NCBI GenBank assembly: GCA_025462985.1
Contig: JAOAPP010000241.1
Span: 1 to 9,022 of the forward strand
Direction of reading: 5' to 3'
Length of the DNA: 9,022 bases
Origin: Bryobacterales bacterium
GTDB taxonomy: Bacteria; Acidobacteriota; Terriglobia; Bryobacterales; Bryobacteraceae
Shown in pieces: positions 1-7,118 of the stretch. The notes below the pieces were generated by a model. That model was not told where the DNA came from and ran no database searches. It saw nothing but the letters and a program-made list of their open reading frames with translations. Every line of letters starts with the position of its first letter. Positions within the stretch are counted from its first letter, which is position 1. The translations under genes and the position numbers were made by a program.

Positions 1-36
1 GAAAAGATTCCGGATACTCCCGAAGCACGCAAGTAG
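1..36 (+). CDS. Possible C-terminal tail of an upstream gene (partial)
   Basis: Frame 1 is open from the window edge to a TAG at 34-36 and reads EKIPDTPEARK. This could be the last 11 residues of a gene that starts outside the window. The stop lies three bases before the ATG of the next gene and in the same frame, which would fit translational coupling. Another reading is that this is an upstream part of the tautomerase gene, cut off by the in-frame TAG (see findings). The tail is too short to assign a family, and frame 2 is also open here, so the reading frame is not certain. Confidence 0.35.
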   Translation, partial: EKIPDTPEARK

Positions 37-39
37 ACG

Positions 40-360
40 ATGGGTTGGGTTTCTGAAGTCGCTGAAGACTCCGATTACAACAGCGGCACTCCTTACCACG
101 AAGATCCTTGCTATTTCATTGAAGTACGCTTGCTCGCCGGTCGTTTTGACAGGCTCACCAAACAACATCTCATCCGGGATTTCACGAAAATCATCATGCT
201 CGCCGAAGGCAAGACCCTGTTCTCGGAAGATGCCAACAGAGTCTGGGTGCACATCGTCGAACTGCAAAGCGAAGACTGGGGCATCGGAGGACATACCGAC
301 TGGCTTCGTGACTACGAGAGCGCGCTGAATATTCTTGGGACAGATCTGAAGCCCAAGTAG
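40..360 (+). CDS. Tautomerase superfamily (4-oxalocrotonate tautomerase-like) protein
   Basis: This 106-residue protein looks like a 4-oxalocrotonate tautomerase fold. Residues 23-84 follow the family pattern: a Pro followed by a beta strand (PCYFIEV, 23-29), the AGR turn (33-35), a helix (about 38-56), a second strand (VWVHIVEL, 68-75) and the WGIGG hairpin (80-84). Family members use an N-terminal proline, exposed after Met removal, to tautomerise or hydrate small keto or enol acids, often in degradation of aromatic or halogenated compounds. Here the aligned proline is residue 23, behind an acidic extension. No ATG, GTG or TTG start codon directly precedes it, so it cannot be the N-terminal residue unless the protein is processed. 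ATG at 40 is the first start after the in-frame TAG at 34, and I see no clear Shine-Dalgarno sequence. The protein may be a catalytically altered member or one half of a formerly tandem tautomerase. The fold assignment is fairly firm, but the substrate is unknown. Confidence 0.72.
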   Translation: MGWVSEVAEDSDYNSGTPYHEDPCYFIEVRLLAGRFDRLTKQHLIRDFTKIIMLAEGKTLFSEDANRVWVHIVELQSEDWGIGGHTDWLRDYESALNILGTDLKPK

Positions 361-418
361 GCGCGCGTACTTCTGTTCGATTTCATGTTAGATCGCGGCC
401 TGTTTCGCAGCATTACCT

Positions 419-423
419 GGAGG
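419..423 (+). promoter_or_regulatory. Ribosome-binding site of the crotonase-family gene
   Basis: GGAGG lies four bases before ATG 428. It is one of the best Shine-Dalgarno matches in the window and fixes the start of the crotonase-family gene. The 67-base gap that contains it shows no convincing terminator or promoter. Confidence 0.7.
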
Positions 424-427
424 ACAC

Positions 428-1240
428 ATGCCGAAGTCAAAAGAAGCCTCTGTTACTGGTTCGAAGCCGACTGTCCATTTGGAATCTCTCGATGAGGGCT
501 CAATCGCAGTCCTGACCTTGGACGATTCCAAAGGAACCAATGTCATGAGCCCCGAAATGGGAGATGTCTTCAGTCGCCATATCGCTTTCATACAGAACGA
601 CTCTACAGTAAAGGCAGTGATCATTCGGGGAACAGGAAAAGACTTCTCGATCGGCGGTCATCGCGACATGCTGATCGGGCTGGGAAGGGCCGGGCGCAGC
701 GAGAAGGAGCTTCGCGATATCATGCTGGCCTTCTACAACCGTTGGCTTCCAGTTCTCGATCTCCCCGTGCCAGTGATAGCCGTGCTTAAGGGTGATTGCA
801 TCGGTGTAGCGCCGGTCTTTGCCTGTGCTGCGGATATTGCATTCGCGGACGAAACGCTTAAGTTGCAGGTGACGTTTGCGGGGCTCGGTCTTTATCCAGG
901 TATGGCGCTGCCAACTCTTCTTGCGCGGAAGGTAGGGCCCTATCGAGCATCGTTGCTGATAATGGCCAATGAAATAATCACCGGTAGAGAGGCGGAGCGA
1001 ATTGGACTGGTCGAGCGTTGCGTTCCAGCGGGAGCAGCCTATGAGGAAGCCCTGAAGGCTGCGCGAGCAATTTGTGCCTCCGCATCCTCCGTAGTGAGAT
1101 TGCTCAAGAGAAAGCTTGGGATCAAGAAAACGGACCTCACTTCAGAACTCGAAATGAACGACGAACAGCAGGCAAGAGACTTTCAGACCGACGAATATCG
1201 CAAGAGAGTAGCGAACTACCTTCCCGATCACTACGCCTGA
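428..1240 (+). CDS. Enoyl-CoA hydratase/isomerase (crotonase) family protein, catalytic Glu residues apparently missing
   Basis: This 270-residue protein has the full length of a crotonase-fold enzyme. Recognisable parts are the first oxyanion-hole loop (GTGKDFSIGGH, about 68-78, where typical members have FSAGAD), the second loop (AVLKGDCIGVAP, 118-129), the LGLYPG turn (152-157) and the ITGREAERIGLVERCVP segment (183-199). Classical hydratases carry one Glu just after the second glycine loop and one about seven residues before the proline of the LGxxPG turn. By hand alignment those places hold Val or Phe (V130 or F131, and F150), so ordinary enoyl-CoA hydration looks unlikely. An isomerase, hydrolase, decarboxylase or lyase of an acyl-CoA is more plausible. 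The start at 428 is supported by GGAGG at 419-423. It lies 67 bases after the tautomerase gene and 91 before the alpha/beta hydrolase gene. The family is certain; the reaction is unknown. Confidence 0.9.
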   Translation: MPKSKEASVTGSKPTVHLESLDEGSIAVLTLDDSKGTNVMSPEMGDVFSRHIAFIQNDSTVKAVIIRGTGKDFSIGGHRDMLIGLGRAGRSEKELRDIMLAFYNRWLPVLDLPVPVIAVLKGDCIGVAPVFACAADIAFADETLKLQVTFAGLGLYPGMALPTLLARKVGPYRASLLIMANEIITGREAERIGLVERCVPAGAAYEEALKAARAICASASSVVRLLKRKLGIKKTDLTSELEMNDEQQARDFQTDEYRKRVANYLPDHYA

Positions 1241-1331
1241 GCCAACGAGTTTGGAGCAGCGAGTTCGAGGCGTCCGTTGGATCCATACAGAACCTCGTAA
1301 TTTCGAGCGGCTCAAATAGAAAGATCGCAAC

Positions 1332-2189
1332 ATGACCACTCACACAGCAGTCACGGCGCCAACACAATTTGTTGAAGCGAAGGGCATTCGTTTCGCGTAC
1401 CGCCGTTTCGGCAAGAAGGTGGGCATTCCACTGATCTTCAACCAGCATTTCATCGGCAATATGGACAACTGGGATCCGGCCGTCCTTGACGGCCTCGCTA
1501 ACGAGCGTGAAACGATCACGTTCAACAATGCTGGTATCGCCAGCTCCACTGGTGAGGTACCGAAAACCTTCGCAGGGATGGCGAAGAACGCGGAAGCCTT
1601 CATCGATGCACTCGGATTGAAGAAGGTTGACCTTCTCGGCTTCTCGATCGGCGGGATGGTTGCGCAGCAGGTCACGCTCGACCGTTCCGAACTGGTTCGC
1701 AAGCTCGTTCTGGTCGGAACCGCCCCACGTAATTTCGACGCAGGAAATGGCCAGGGCCACATCACCCCGGAGACGGCCGCGGTCTTCGCCGCTACCTACG
1801 ACCCGCCCGAGAATATGTGGCTCAAGGCTTTGTTTACCGATTCGGAAGAAAGCCAGGCAGCCGGTCGTGCCTTTCTGAAGCGCTGCCTCGCGCGCACCGA
1901 GAACCGCGACGCTCCAGTCGATGACAATGTTGCGCCGGCCCAGCTCGCGGCCATCGCCGAGTGGGGAAGTTCCAGCGGGGAGCGTTTCGCCTATCTGAAG
2001 AACATCAAGCAGCCGGCGCTAGTAGTGGGCGGAAACCACGATGTCGATATATACCCCGTGAATTCGCTTTATCTCGTTCAGAACATGCCCAACGCCAAGC
2101 TGATCCTGTATCCCGACTCAAACCACGGCTCATGGTATCAGAATCACAAGGATTTCGTTTTCGAGGCCAATCGCTTCTTCGCCAGCTAA
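1332..2189 (+). CDS. Alpha/beta hydrolase
   Basis: This 285-residue protein is a single-domain alpha/beta hydrolase. The nucleophile elbow is GFSIGG with Ser105. The acid is probably Asp237 or Asp239 (GGNHDVD, 233-239) and the base His265 (DSNHGS, 262-267). The usual HG oxyanion motif is replaced by NQHF (37-40), followed by NMDNWDP (43-49), a pattern I associate with a group of uncharacterised bacterial hydrolases. There is no signal peptide, so it is probably cytoplasmic. It may hydrolyse an ester, lactone or C-C bond, and the neighbouring crotonase and tautomerase hint at a small accessory catabolic pathway. The start at 1332 gives a normal N-terminus for the family, though the ribosome-binding site is weak (an AGAAAG stretch about 8 bases upstream). 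The 91-base gap before it has no clear terminator. Family confidence is high, substrate unknown. Confidence 0.92.
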   Translation: MTTHTAVTAPTQFVEAKGIRFAYRRFGKKVGIPLIFNQHFIGNMDNWDPAVLDGLANERETITFNNAGIASSTGEVPKTFAGMAKNAEAFIDALGLKKVDLLGFSIGGMVAQQVTLDRSELVRKLVLVGTAPRNFDAGNGQGHITPETAAVFAATYDPPENMWLKALFTDSEESQAAGRAFLKRCLARTENRDAPVDDNVAPAQLAAIAEWGSSSGERFAYLKNIKQPALVVGGNHDVDIYPVNSLYLVQNMPNAKLILYPDSNHGSWYQNHKDFVFEANRFFAS

Positions 2190-2202
2190 TGAAGGATCAC
2201 TC

Positions 2203-2271
2203 ATGAAGTCAACCCCGCAGTCCCTAAACGACAAGGTGATCGTGATGAGTCAGAGGAGGGAAAGCACATGA
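2203..2271 (+). pseudogene. Possible remnant of a short-chain dehydrogenase gene, or short leader ORF (22 aa)
   Basis: A 22-codon open frame starts at ATG 2203 behind AAGGA at 2192-2196, a good spacing. It ends at a TGA that overlaps the dehalogenase start codon (ATGA, 2268-2271). Residues 7-14 read SLNDKVIV, which resembles the first strand of short-chain dehydrogenases (the LxxKVxxITGxxxGIG region), but the glycine-rich motif that should follow is absent. One reading is the 5' end of a truncated dehydrogenase gene at a recombination point near 2245. The other is a short leader peptide translationally coupled to the dehalogenase gene. The similarity is short and could be chance. Confidence 0.35.
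2254..2259 (+). promoter_or_regulatory. Strong ribosome-binding site of the dehalogenase gene
   Basis: A perfect AGGAGG lies eight bases before ATG 2268, an ideal spacing. It fixes the start of the haloalkane dehalogenase and is the strongest Shine-Dalgarno sequence in the window. It sits inside the last codons of the 22-codon frame that overlaps the dehalogenase start. Confidence 0.8.
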
Positions 2272-3167
2272 CCGACACAAGCTTGCCGTTCGCCGAGAAG
2301 AGGTTCACGGAGGTTAAGGGCCACCGAATGGCTTACATCGACGAGGGGGTGGGCGCCCCGATCGTCTTCCAGCACGGCAACCCGACGTCGTCCTACCTCT
2401 GGCGTAACGTGATGCCGGCCTGCAGGGGCCTGGGTCGCCTCATCGCCTGCGACCTGATCGGGATGGGCGACTCCGACAAGCTGGACCCCTCCGGTCCTGA
2501 CCGCTACACCTACGCCGAGCAGCGCGACTTCCTCTTTGCCCTCTGGGACAAACTCGGCCTGGGCAACGACGTCGTCTTCGTCGTCCACGACTGGGGTTCC
2601 GCGCTCGGCTTCGACTGGGGGAACCGGAACCGCGACCGGGTTCAGGGCATCGCCTACATGGAAGCCATCGTGCTGTCCCTGGCATGGGACGATATCCCGG
2701 AATCCGCCCGCGACACATTTCGCGCCTTCCGCTCCCCGGCCGGGGAAGACATGGTCTTGCGCGACAATCTCTTCGTCGAGCAACTGTTGCCGCGGCAGGT
2801 GATGCGGCCGCTCGCGGAAGCCGAAATGGCCCATTACCGCAGGCCGTTCGCCAACCCAGGCGAGGACCGCAGGCCGACCCTCACCTGGGTGCGCCAGATC
2901 CCGCTCGACGGCGAGCCACCGGAAGTGGTGAAGGTGGTGGGCGAATACTCCGGCTGGCTCGCACAGAGTCAGGTGCCCAAGCTATACGTCCACGCCGAGC
3001 CGGGCGCCCTTGACAACGGCAGGCAGCGCGACTTCTGCCTCGCGTTGCCGAACCAGACGGACGTCGCGGTGAAAGGCATCCATTTCGTTCAGGAAGACAG
3101 CGCGGCCGAGATCGGCGCCTCCGTGGCGGATTTCGTCCGCGGCCTGCGCGGCAAGTCGCCGCGATAA
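2268..3167 (+). CDS. dhaA: Haloalkane dehalogenase, subfamily HLD-II, LinB-like
   Basis: This 299-residue protein is an alpha/beta hydrolase that cleaves carbon-halogen bonds in haloalkanes with water, giving an alcohol and halide. The catalytic region matches LinB of sphingomonads with the same residue numbering: nucleophile Asp108 in [13 protein letters not shown], Glu132 in AYMEAIV, His272 in GIHFVQED, and halide-stabilising Asn38 ([11 protein letters not shown]) and Trp109. The Asp-Glu-His triad is the hallmark of HLD-II. The tunnel-mouth residue corresponding to LinB Leu177 is Gln177 here (QLLPRQVMR), so the substrate range may differ from LinB. Ala247 and Leu248 are as I recall them in LinB. 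There is no signal peptide. The start is supported by a perfect AGGAGG. GC is about 65-72% in two sampled lines, clearly above the genes to its left. Chromosomal HLD-II enzymes of unknown natural substrate are common, so haloalkane degradation by this strain does not follow. Function is near certain, physiological substrate unknown. Confidence 0.97.
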   Translation: MTDTSLPFAEKRFTEVKGHRMAYIDEGVGAPIVFQHGNPTSSYLWRNVMPACRGLGRLIACDLIGMGDSDKLDPSGPDRYTYAEQRDFLFALWDKLGLGNDVVFVVHDWGSALGFDWGNRNRDRVQGIAYMEAIVLSLAWDDIPESARDTFRAFRSPAGEDMVLRDNLFVEQLLPRQVMRPLAEAEMAHYRRPFANPGEDRRPTLTWVRQIPLDGEPPEVVKVVGEYSGWLAQSQVPKLYVHAEPGALDNGRQRDFCLALPNQTDVAVKGIHFVQEDSAAEIGASVADFVRGLRGKSPR

Positions 3168-3245
3168 ATCGTTCGCGGCACGGCGGCATCGTCCCCGACG
3201 CCCCGGATTTGTCCGCGCGCGAGTCCGCTTAATAGGGGAACTAAT

Positions 3246-4655
3246 ATGCGTGCAATGATGAAGACTCCTCACTCCGACGCACTCGTTTTCTTCGGGGCCA
3301 CCGGCGACCTCGTCTACAAGAAGGTTTTCCCGGCTCTCTATGCGATGGAGCGGCGGGGACATCTCCAGGTGCCCGTCATCGGAGTCGCGAGGTCGGATTG
3401 GACGATCCAGAAGTTTCGGGCGCGCGCCCGCGCCAGTGCCGAGAAGGACGACGGCTTCGACGAGGCGGTCTTCGCGAAGCTCTCGGAGCGGCTACGTTAC
3501 ATCAGCGGCGACTACGGCGCTCCGGCTACCCACGCCGCGCTTCGTAAGGAACTCGGCGAAGCGGCCCACCCGCTGCACTTTCTCGCAATCCCGCCCAGCG
3601 TGTTCGAGAAGGTGGTCGAGCAACTCGGCCAGTCCGGCTGCGCCCGCGGCGCGCGCATTATCCTGGAGAAGCCCTTCGGCCGTGACCTGCCGTCGGCGCA
3701 GGCGCTCAGCGCTACGCTTCACACGGTCTTCAATGAGTCGTCCATCTTCCGCATTGACCATTATCTTGGGAAGGAATCGGTGCAGAACATACTGGTCTTT
3801 CGCTTCGCGAACACCTTCCTTGAGCCGTTCTGGAACTGCAACTATGTCGAGAGCGTGCAGATCACGATGGCCGAGAGCATTGGCGGCGAGGGCCGCGGCA
3901 GTTTCTACGAGGAGTCGGGAGCAATTCGTGACGTGATCCAGAATCATATGCTCCAGGTCGTGGGATTCCTCGCGATGGAGTCTCCGACGACGACGAACCA
4001 GGAGGCGATCCGCGCCGAGCAGGCGAAGGTGTTCAGGATGATCCGCCCGCTCACTCCCGAGGACGTAGTGCGCGGACAATTCCGCGGCTACCGACAGGAG
4101 GACGGGGTGGCTCGCGACTCGCTGGTCGAAACATTCGCCGCCGCCCGGCTCCGCATCGAATCTCCGCGCTGGAACGGCGTGCCCTTCGTCATCCGGGCGG
4201 GAAAGTGCCTGCCTACGACGATGACCGAAGTGCTTGTCATGCTCAAACCGCCCGCGCTCGGCAATCTGTGCCCAGGCCAGGCGAACTATGTGCGCTTCCG
4301 GCTGAGCCCCGACGTGACGATTGCGATTGGTGCCCGTGTGAAGCGCCCCGGCGCGGAGTTGATTGGAGATTCGACGGAACTGAAAGTGGTCAGCCACCCG
4401 CGCGGGGATGAGATGAGCGCCTACGAGCGTCTCTTGGGCGACGCCATAGTAGGCGACGGCACCCTCTTCGCTGGCCAGGACGGCGTGGAGGCCGCGTGGG
4501 CGGTCGTTCAACCCGTCTTGGGGTTGGTGACGCCCGTGCATGATTACGAGCCAGGCACCTGGGGCCCGTCGGAGGCCGAGAAGCTCGCGGCGGGCATCTG
4601 TGGCGGCCACAGCCCAGTCTGGCTGCTACCCCCCGTCAAGGACGGAGACTTTTGA
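3246..4655 (+). CDS. zwf: Glucose-6-phosphate 1-dehydrogenase
   Basis: This 469-residue enzyme oxidises glucose 6-phosphate to 6-phosphogluconolactone and makes NADPH, the first step of the oxidative pentose phosphate or Entner-Doudoroff route. Visible marks are the N-terminal Rossmann motif FFGATGDL (15-22), EKPFGRDL in the coenzyme domain, the family signature RIDHYLGKE (169-177) with substrate-binding His172 and Lys176, and the catalytic His234 in QNHMLQVV. The length is slightly below the usual 480-510, mostly because the N-terminus begins right at the first strand. The start at 3246 has GGGG at 3235-3238. ATG codons at 3255 and 3258 are possible but less well spaced. The coding sequence is GC-rich (44 of 60 bases in 4141-4200). 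It follows the dehalogenase after 78 bases and is separated from the GH15 gene by only three, so it should be cotranscribed with the latter. No gnd or pgl gene is present in the window. Confidence 0.97.
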   Translation: MRAMMKTPHSDALVFFGATGDLVYKKVFPALYAMERRGHLQVPVIGVARSDWTIQKFRARARASAEKDDGFDEAVFAKLSERLRYISGDYGAPATHAALRKELGEAAHPLHFLAIPPSVFEKVVEQLGQSGCARGARIILEKPFGRDLPSAQALSATLHTVFNESSIFRIDHYLGKESVQNILVFRFANTFLEPFWNCNYVESVQITMAESIGGEGRGSFYEESGAIRDVIQNHMLQVVGFLAMESPTTTNQEAIRAEQAKVFRMIRPLTPEDVVRGQFRGYRQEDGVARDSLVETFAAARLRIESPRWNGVPFVIRAGKCLPTTMTEVLVMLKPPALGNLCPGQANYVRFRLSPDVTIAIGARVKRPGAELIGDSTELKVVSHPRGDEMSAYERLLGDAIVGDGTLFAGQDGVEAAWAVVQPVLGLVTPVHDYEPGTWGPSEAEKLAAGICGGHSPVWLLPPVKDGDF

Positions 4656-4658
4656 CTT

Positions 4659-7112
4659 ATGACTACTATGAATAAACACTCCATCGCTTTTGGGGCGCCA
4701 GGGATTGAGCCAAGCTGGACGTCCAGCGCCAAGGACGGCATCGGCACTGCGTATCATAGCAGTTCCTGCATTTGGTTCACGCTCAGCCATGGCATCGTCA
4801 ACGAAATCTATTTTCCACATGTAGATTCGCCGAACACCCGCGACCTGCAGTTTCTCATCACCGACGGCGAATCGTTTTGCCACGAGGAACGGCGCGACCT
4901 GCTCCACCAAACCGAACGCCCAGAGCAAAACGCGTTGTTTTACCGGCTCACCACCTCCGACCGCGAGGGCCGCTATCGCCTTGTCAAAGAAATCGTCGTG
5001 GATCCGCACTCGCCAGTTTTGTTGATGCACACGCGGCTGGAAGTCTTAGACCCGAAACTGCGCGGCAAACTGCGCCTTTACGCGTTGCTCGCCCCGCATA
5101 TGAAGGGGACGGGCAAGAACAACTCGGCCAACTTGTGTGGCTTGAATGAACGGAAGCTCATCGCGGTGCATCGCGAAGACATCGACATGTCCTTCGGTTG
5201 CTCGCCTGCTTTCACGCGGCGGTCCGTCGGCTACGTCGGATTCAGTGATGGCTGGCAGGACTTGATGGACAACTTCAAAATGGATTGGGAATTCGACCAG
5301 GCCGTGGCCGGCAACATCGCTTTGGTTGGGGAAATTGATTTATCTGACGGAATGCAATTCACGCTGGGTGTGGGCTTCGGGCGCACTCCACACAGCGCGG
5401 CCACCCACCTCCTGCAAGCGTTCGCCACCTCTTTCGCCGGCCAGCGAGAGAAGTATGTCAGCCAATGGCAACGCACTCGTGCCGAGGTCGATTTGAGCGC
5501 GCACACCAAAGACGGCGGGTCGATGATGCGCTTAAGTCGGTGCGTGTTGCTGGCGCATGAGGACAAGATATACCAAGGCGCTTTTGTGGCGTCGTTGAGC
5601 ATTCCCTGGGGCGATAAGAAGGACGATAGCGATCGCGGCGGCTATCATTTGGTCTGGACTCGCGACATGGTGCAAACCGCCACGGCGCTGCTGGCCTGCG
5701 GGCAAACGGAGTCGCCGTTGCGCACGCTGATCTGGCTTGCGTGTGTTCAGGCGGCCGATGGCAGCATGCCGCAAAACAGTTCGATTAGTGGCGAAGCTTA
5801 CTGGAAAGGAATTCAACTGGATGAAGTGGCGGCGCCGATTCTGCTCGCCTGGCGATTGCAGCAGGCAGACGCGCTCCGACAATTCGATCCCTGGACGCTC
5901 GTCTGGCGCGCCGCGCGTTATTTAATCCTTCACGGGCCGGTGACAGCGCAGGAGCGTTGGGAGGAGAATTCCGGTTACTCACCCTCGACGTTGGCGACCA
6001 TCACCGCGAGTATCGTGTGCGCGGCGGAATTTGCGCGCGGCAGAAAAGACAAAATCGCGTCGGAGTTCTTGCTCGATTATGCAGACTGGCTTTCGGCGCA
6101 CCTGGAAGAATGGACGGTCACCAATCGCGGTGAACTCGTAAAGGGCAAGCCGCGTCACTACATTCGCATCACGCCTGCCGATCCGAAACAAGCCGTGGCT
6201 TCGCCTGACCCGGATCAGGCTGAGATGATTGTAGCCAACGGCGGTGGCAAACATCCGGCACGCAACATCGTGGGAGGCGATTTTCTCCAGCTTGTCCGGC
6301 TGGGAGTTCGGGCTGCGGATGACCCGCTGATGCTTGATTCCCTCGCGGTGATTGATCAAGTGCTCAAACGCGATCTGCCTCAAGGGCCGAGTTGGCGGCG
6401 CTACAATCAGGATGGCTATGGAGAGAAGGCCGATGGCAGCGCCTTTGACGGGACGGGGGAAGGCCGCTGCTGGCCGATTTTGACGGGCGAACGCGCCCAT
6501 TACGAACTGGCCGCCGGACGCGATCCGTTGCCGTTCATCGAAGCGATGGAAAAATTCGCCAACGAGGGCGGCATGTTGCCGGAGCAGCTCTGGGACGCAG
6601 ACGATTTGCCCGATGGAAAGATGAAACGCGGTAGCCCGACCGGCTCGGCCATGCCGCTATGTTGGGCGCACGCGGAGTATATAAGCCTGGTGCGCAGTCA
6701 CAAGGATGGGGTTTGTTTTGACCTCATCGAGCCTGTTTATCAGCGTTACGCCAAGGCGGGGACAGGTAGCAAGATTGAAATTTGGACACTCGCTCACCAG
6801 CCGCAGCGTATCGCCCAAGGGAAAACGCTCCGCATTATCACCGAAAAAGATGCGGCGATTCATTGGAGCTTTGATGGATGGGCGACGGTCAATGACTTGG
6901 TAACGCGTGATGTGGGATTCGGTTGCTGCTTCGGAGATTTGCCGTCAGACCAGCTCGCGGCCGGTGCCCGCATCTTGTTCACATTGTTGTGGCAAGAGGG
7001 ATGGGAAGGCAAAGATTTTCAAGTGGAAATTGCTGCGCCAATCAAGCCCGAAAAACGGTATGAAAAAAGCAAACTGGCTACCGACCTAACTTCGCACAAG
7101 TCGATACGTTGA
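4659..7112 (+). CDS. GH15 family glucoamylase/glucodextranase-type enzyme
   Basis: This 817-residue protein has a glucodextranase-like N-terminal beta-sandwich domain (about 8-275, beginning AFGAPGIEPSW), an (alpha/alpha)6 catalytic barrel (about 290-690) and a beta-rich C-terminal domain (about 695-800). GH15 enzymes release glucose from non-reducing ends of alpha-glucans with inversion. Seen here are the substrate-binding WTRDM (333-337), the general acid region RWEENSGYSP with Glu435 (and Glu436 beside it), and the catalytic base Glu642 in MLPEQLWD. PTGSAMPLCWAHAEY marks the last barrel helix region. There is no signal peptide, so the enzyme is probably cytoplasmic and acts on glycogen, maltodextrin, trehalose or another internal glucan. 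Both GH15 trehalases and glucodextranases remain possible. GC is about 53-57% in two sampled lines, lower than in zwf, which hints at a different history. It sits between zwf and the flavoprotein gene with gaps of 3 and 6 bases. A GGAG at 4644-4647 inside the end of zwf can serve as its ribosome-binding site. Confidence 0.93.
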   Translation: MTTMNKHSIAFGAPGIEPSWTSSAKDGIGTAYHSSSCIWFTLSHGIVNEIYFPHVDSPNTRDLQFLITDGESFCHEERRDLLHQTERPEQNALFYRLTTSDREGRYRLVKEIVVDPHSPVLLMHTRLEVLDPKLRGKLRLYALLAPHMKGTGKNNSANLCGLNERKLIAVHREDIDMSFGCSPAFTRRSVGYVGFSDGWQDLMDNFKMDWEFDQAVAGNIALVGEIDLSDGMQFTLGVGFGRTPHSAATHLLQAFATSFAGQREKYVSQWQRTRAEVDLSAHTKDGGSMMRLSRCVLLAHEDKIYQGAFVASLSIPWGDKKDDSDRGGYHLVWTRDMVQTATALLACGQTESPLRTLIWLACVQAADGSMPQNSSISGEAYWKGIQLDEVAAPILLAWRLQQADALRQFDPWTLVWRAARYLILHGPVTAQERWEENSGYSPSTLATITASIVCAAEFARGRKDKIASEFLLDYADWLSAHLEEWTVTNRGELVKGKPRHYIRITPADPKQAVASPDPDQAEMIVANGGGKHPARNIVGGDFLQLVRLGVRAADDPLMLDSLAVIDQVLKRDLPQGPSWRRYNQDGYGEKADGSAFDGTGEGRCWPILTGERAHYELAAGRDPLPFIEAMEKFANEGGMLPEQLWDADDLPDGKMKRGSPTGSAMPLCWAHAEYISLVRSHKDGVCFDLIEPVYQRYAKAGTGSKIEIWTLAHQPQRIAQGKTLRIITEKDAAIHWSFDGWATVNDLVTRDVGFGCCFGDLPSDQLAAGARILFTLLWQEGWEGKDFQVEIAAPIKPEKRYEKSKLATDLTSHKSIR

Positions 7113-7118
7113 GGCTAA

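Noticed and set aside
1284..1304. Short inverted repeat CTCG-CGAG before the alpha/beta hydrolase gene
   Set aside because: Four-base arms are expected by chance at this base composition, and no longer symmetry surrounds them.
1137..1760. Open frame on the - strand (207 codons) spanning the crotonase/hydrolase gap
   Set aside because: It covers parts of two well-supported + strand genes and shows no domain, so it is read as a shadow.
2250..2834. Open frame on the - strand (194 codons) opposite the dehalogenase
   Set aside because: It overlaps an unmistakable haloalkane dehalogenase and has no recognisable protein features.
3492..4610. Long open frame on the - strand (372 codons) opposite zwf
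   Set aside because: It lies wholly within zwf, whose protein is recognised with all its motifs. The antisense translation shows no family features. Long antisense frames are expected in GC-rich genes.
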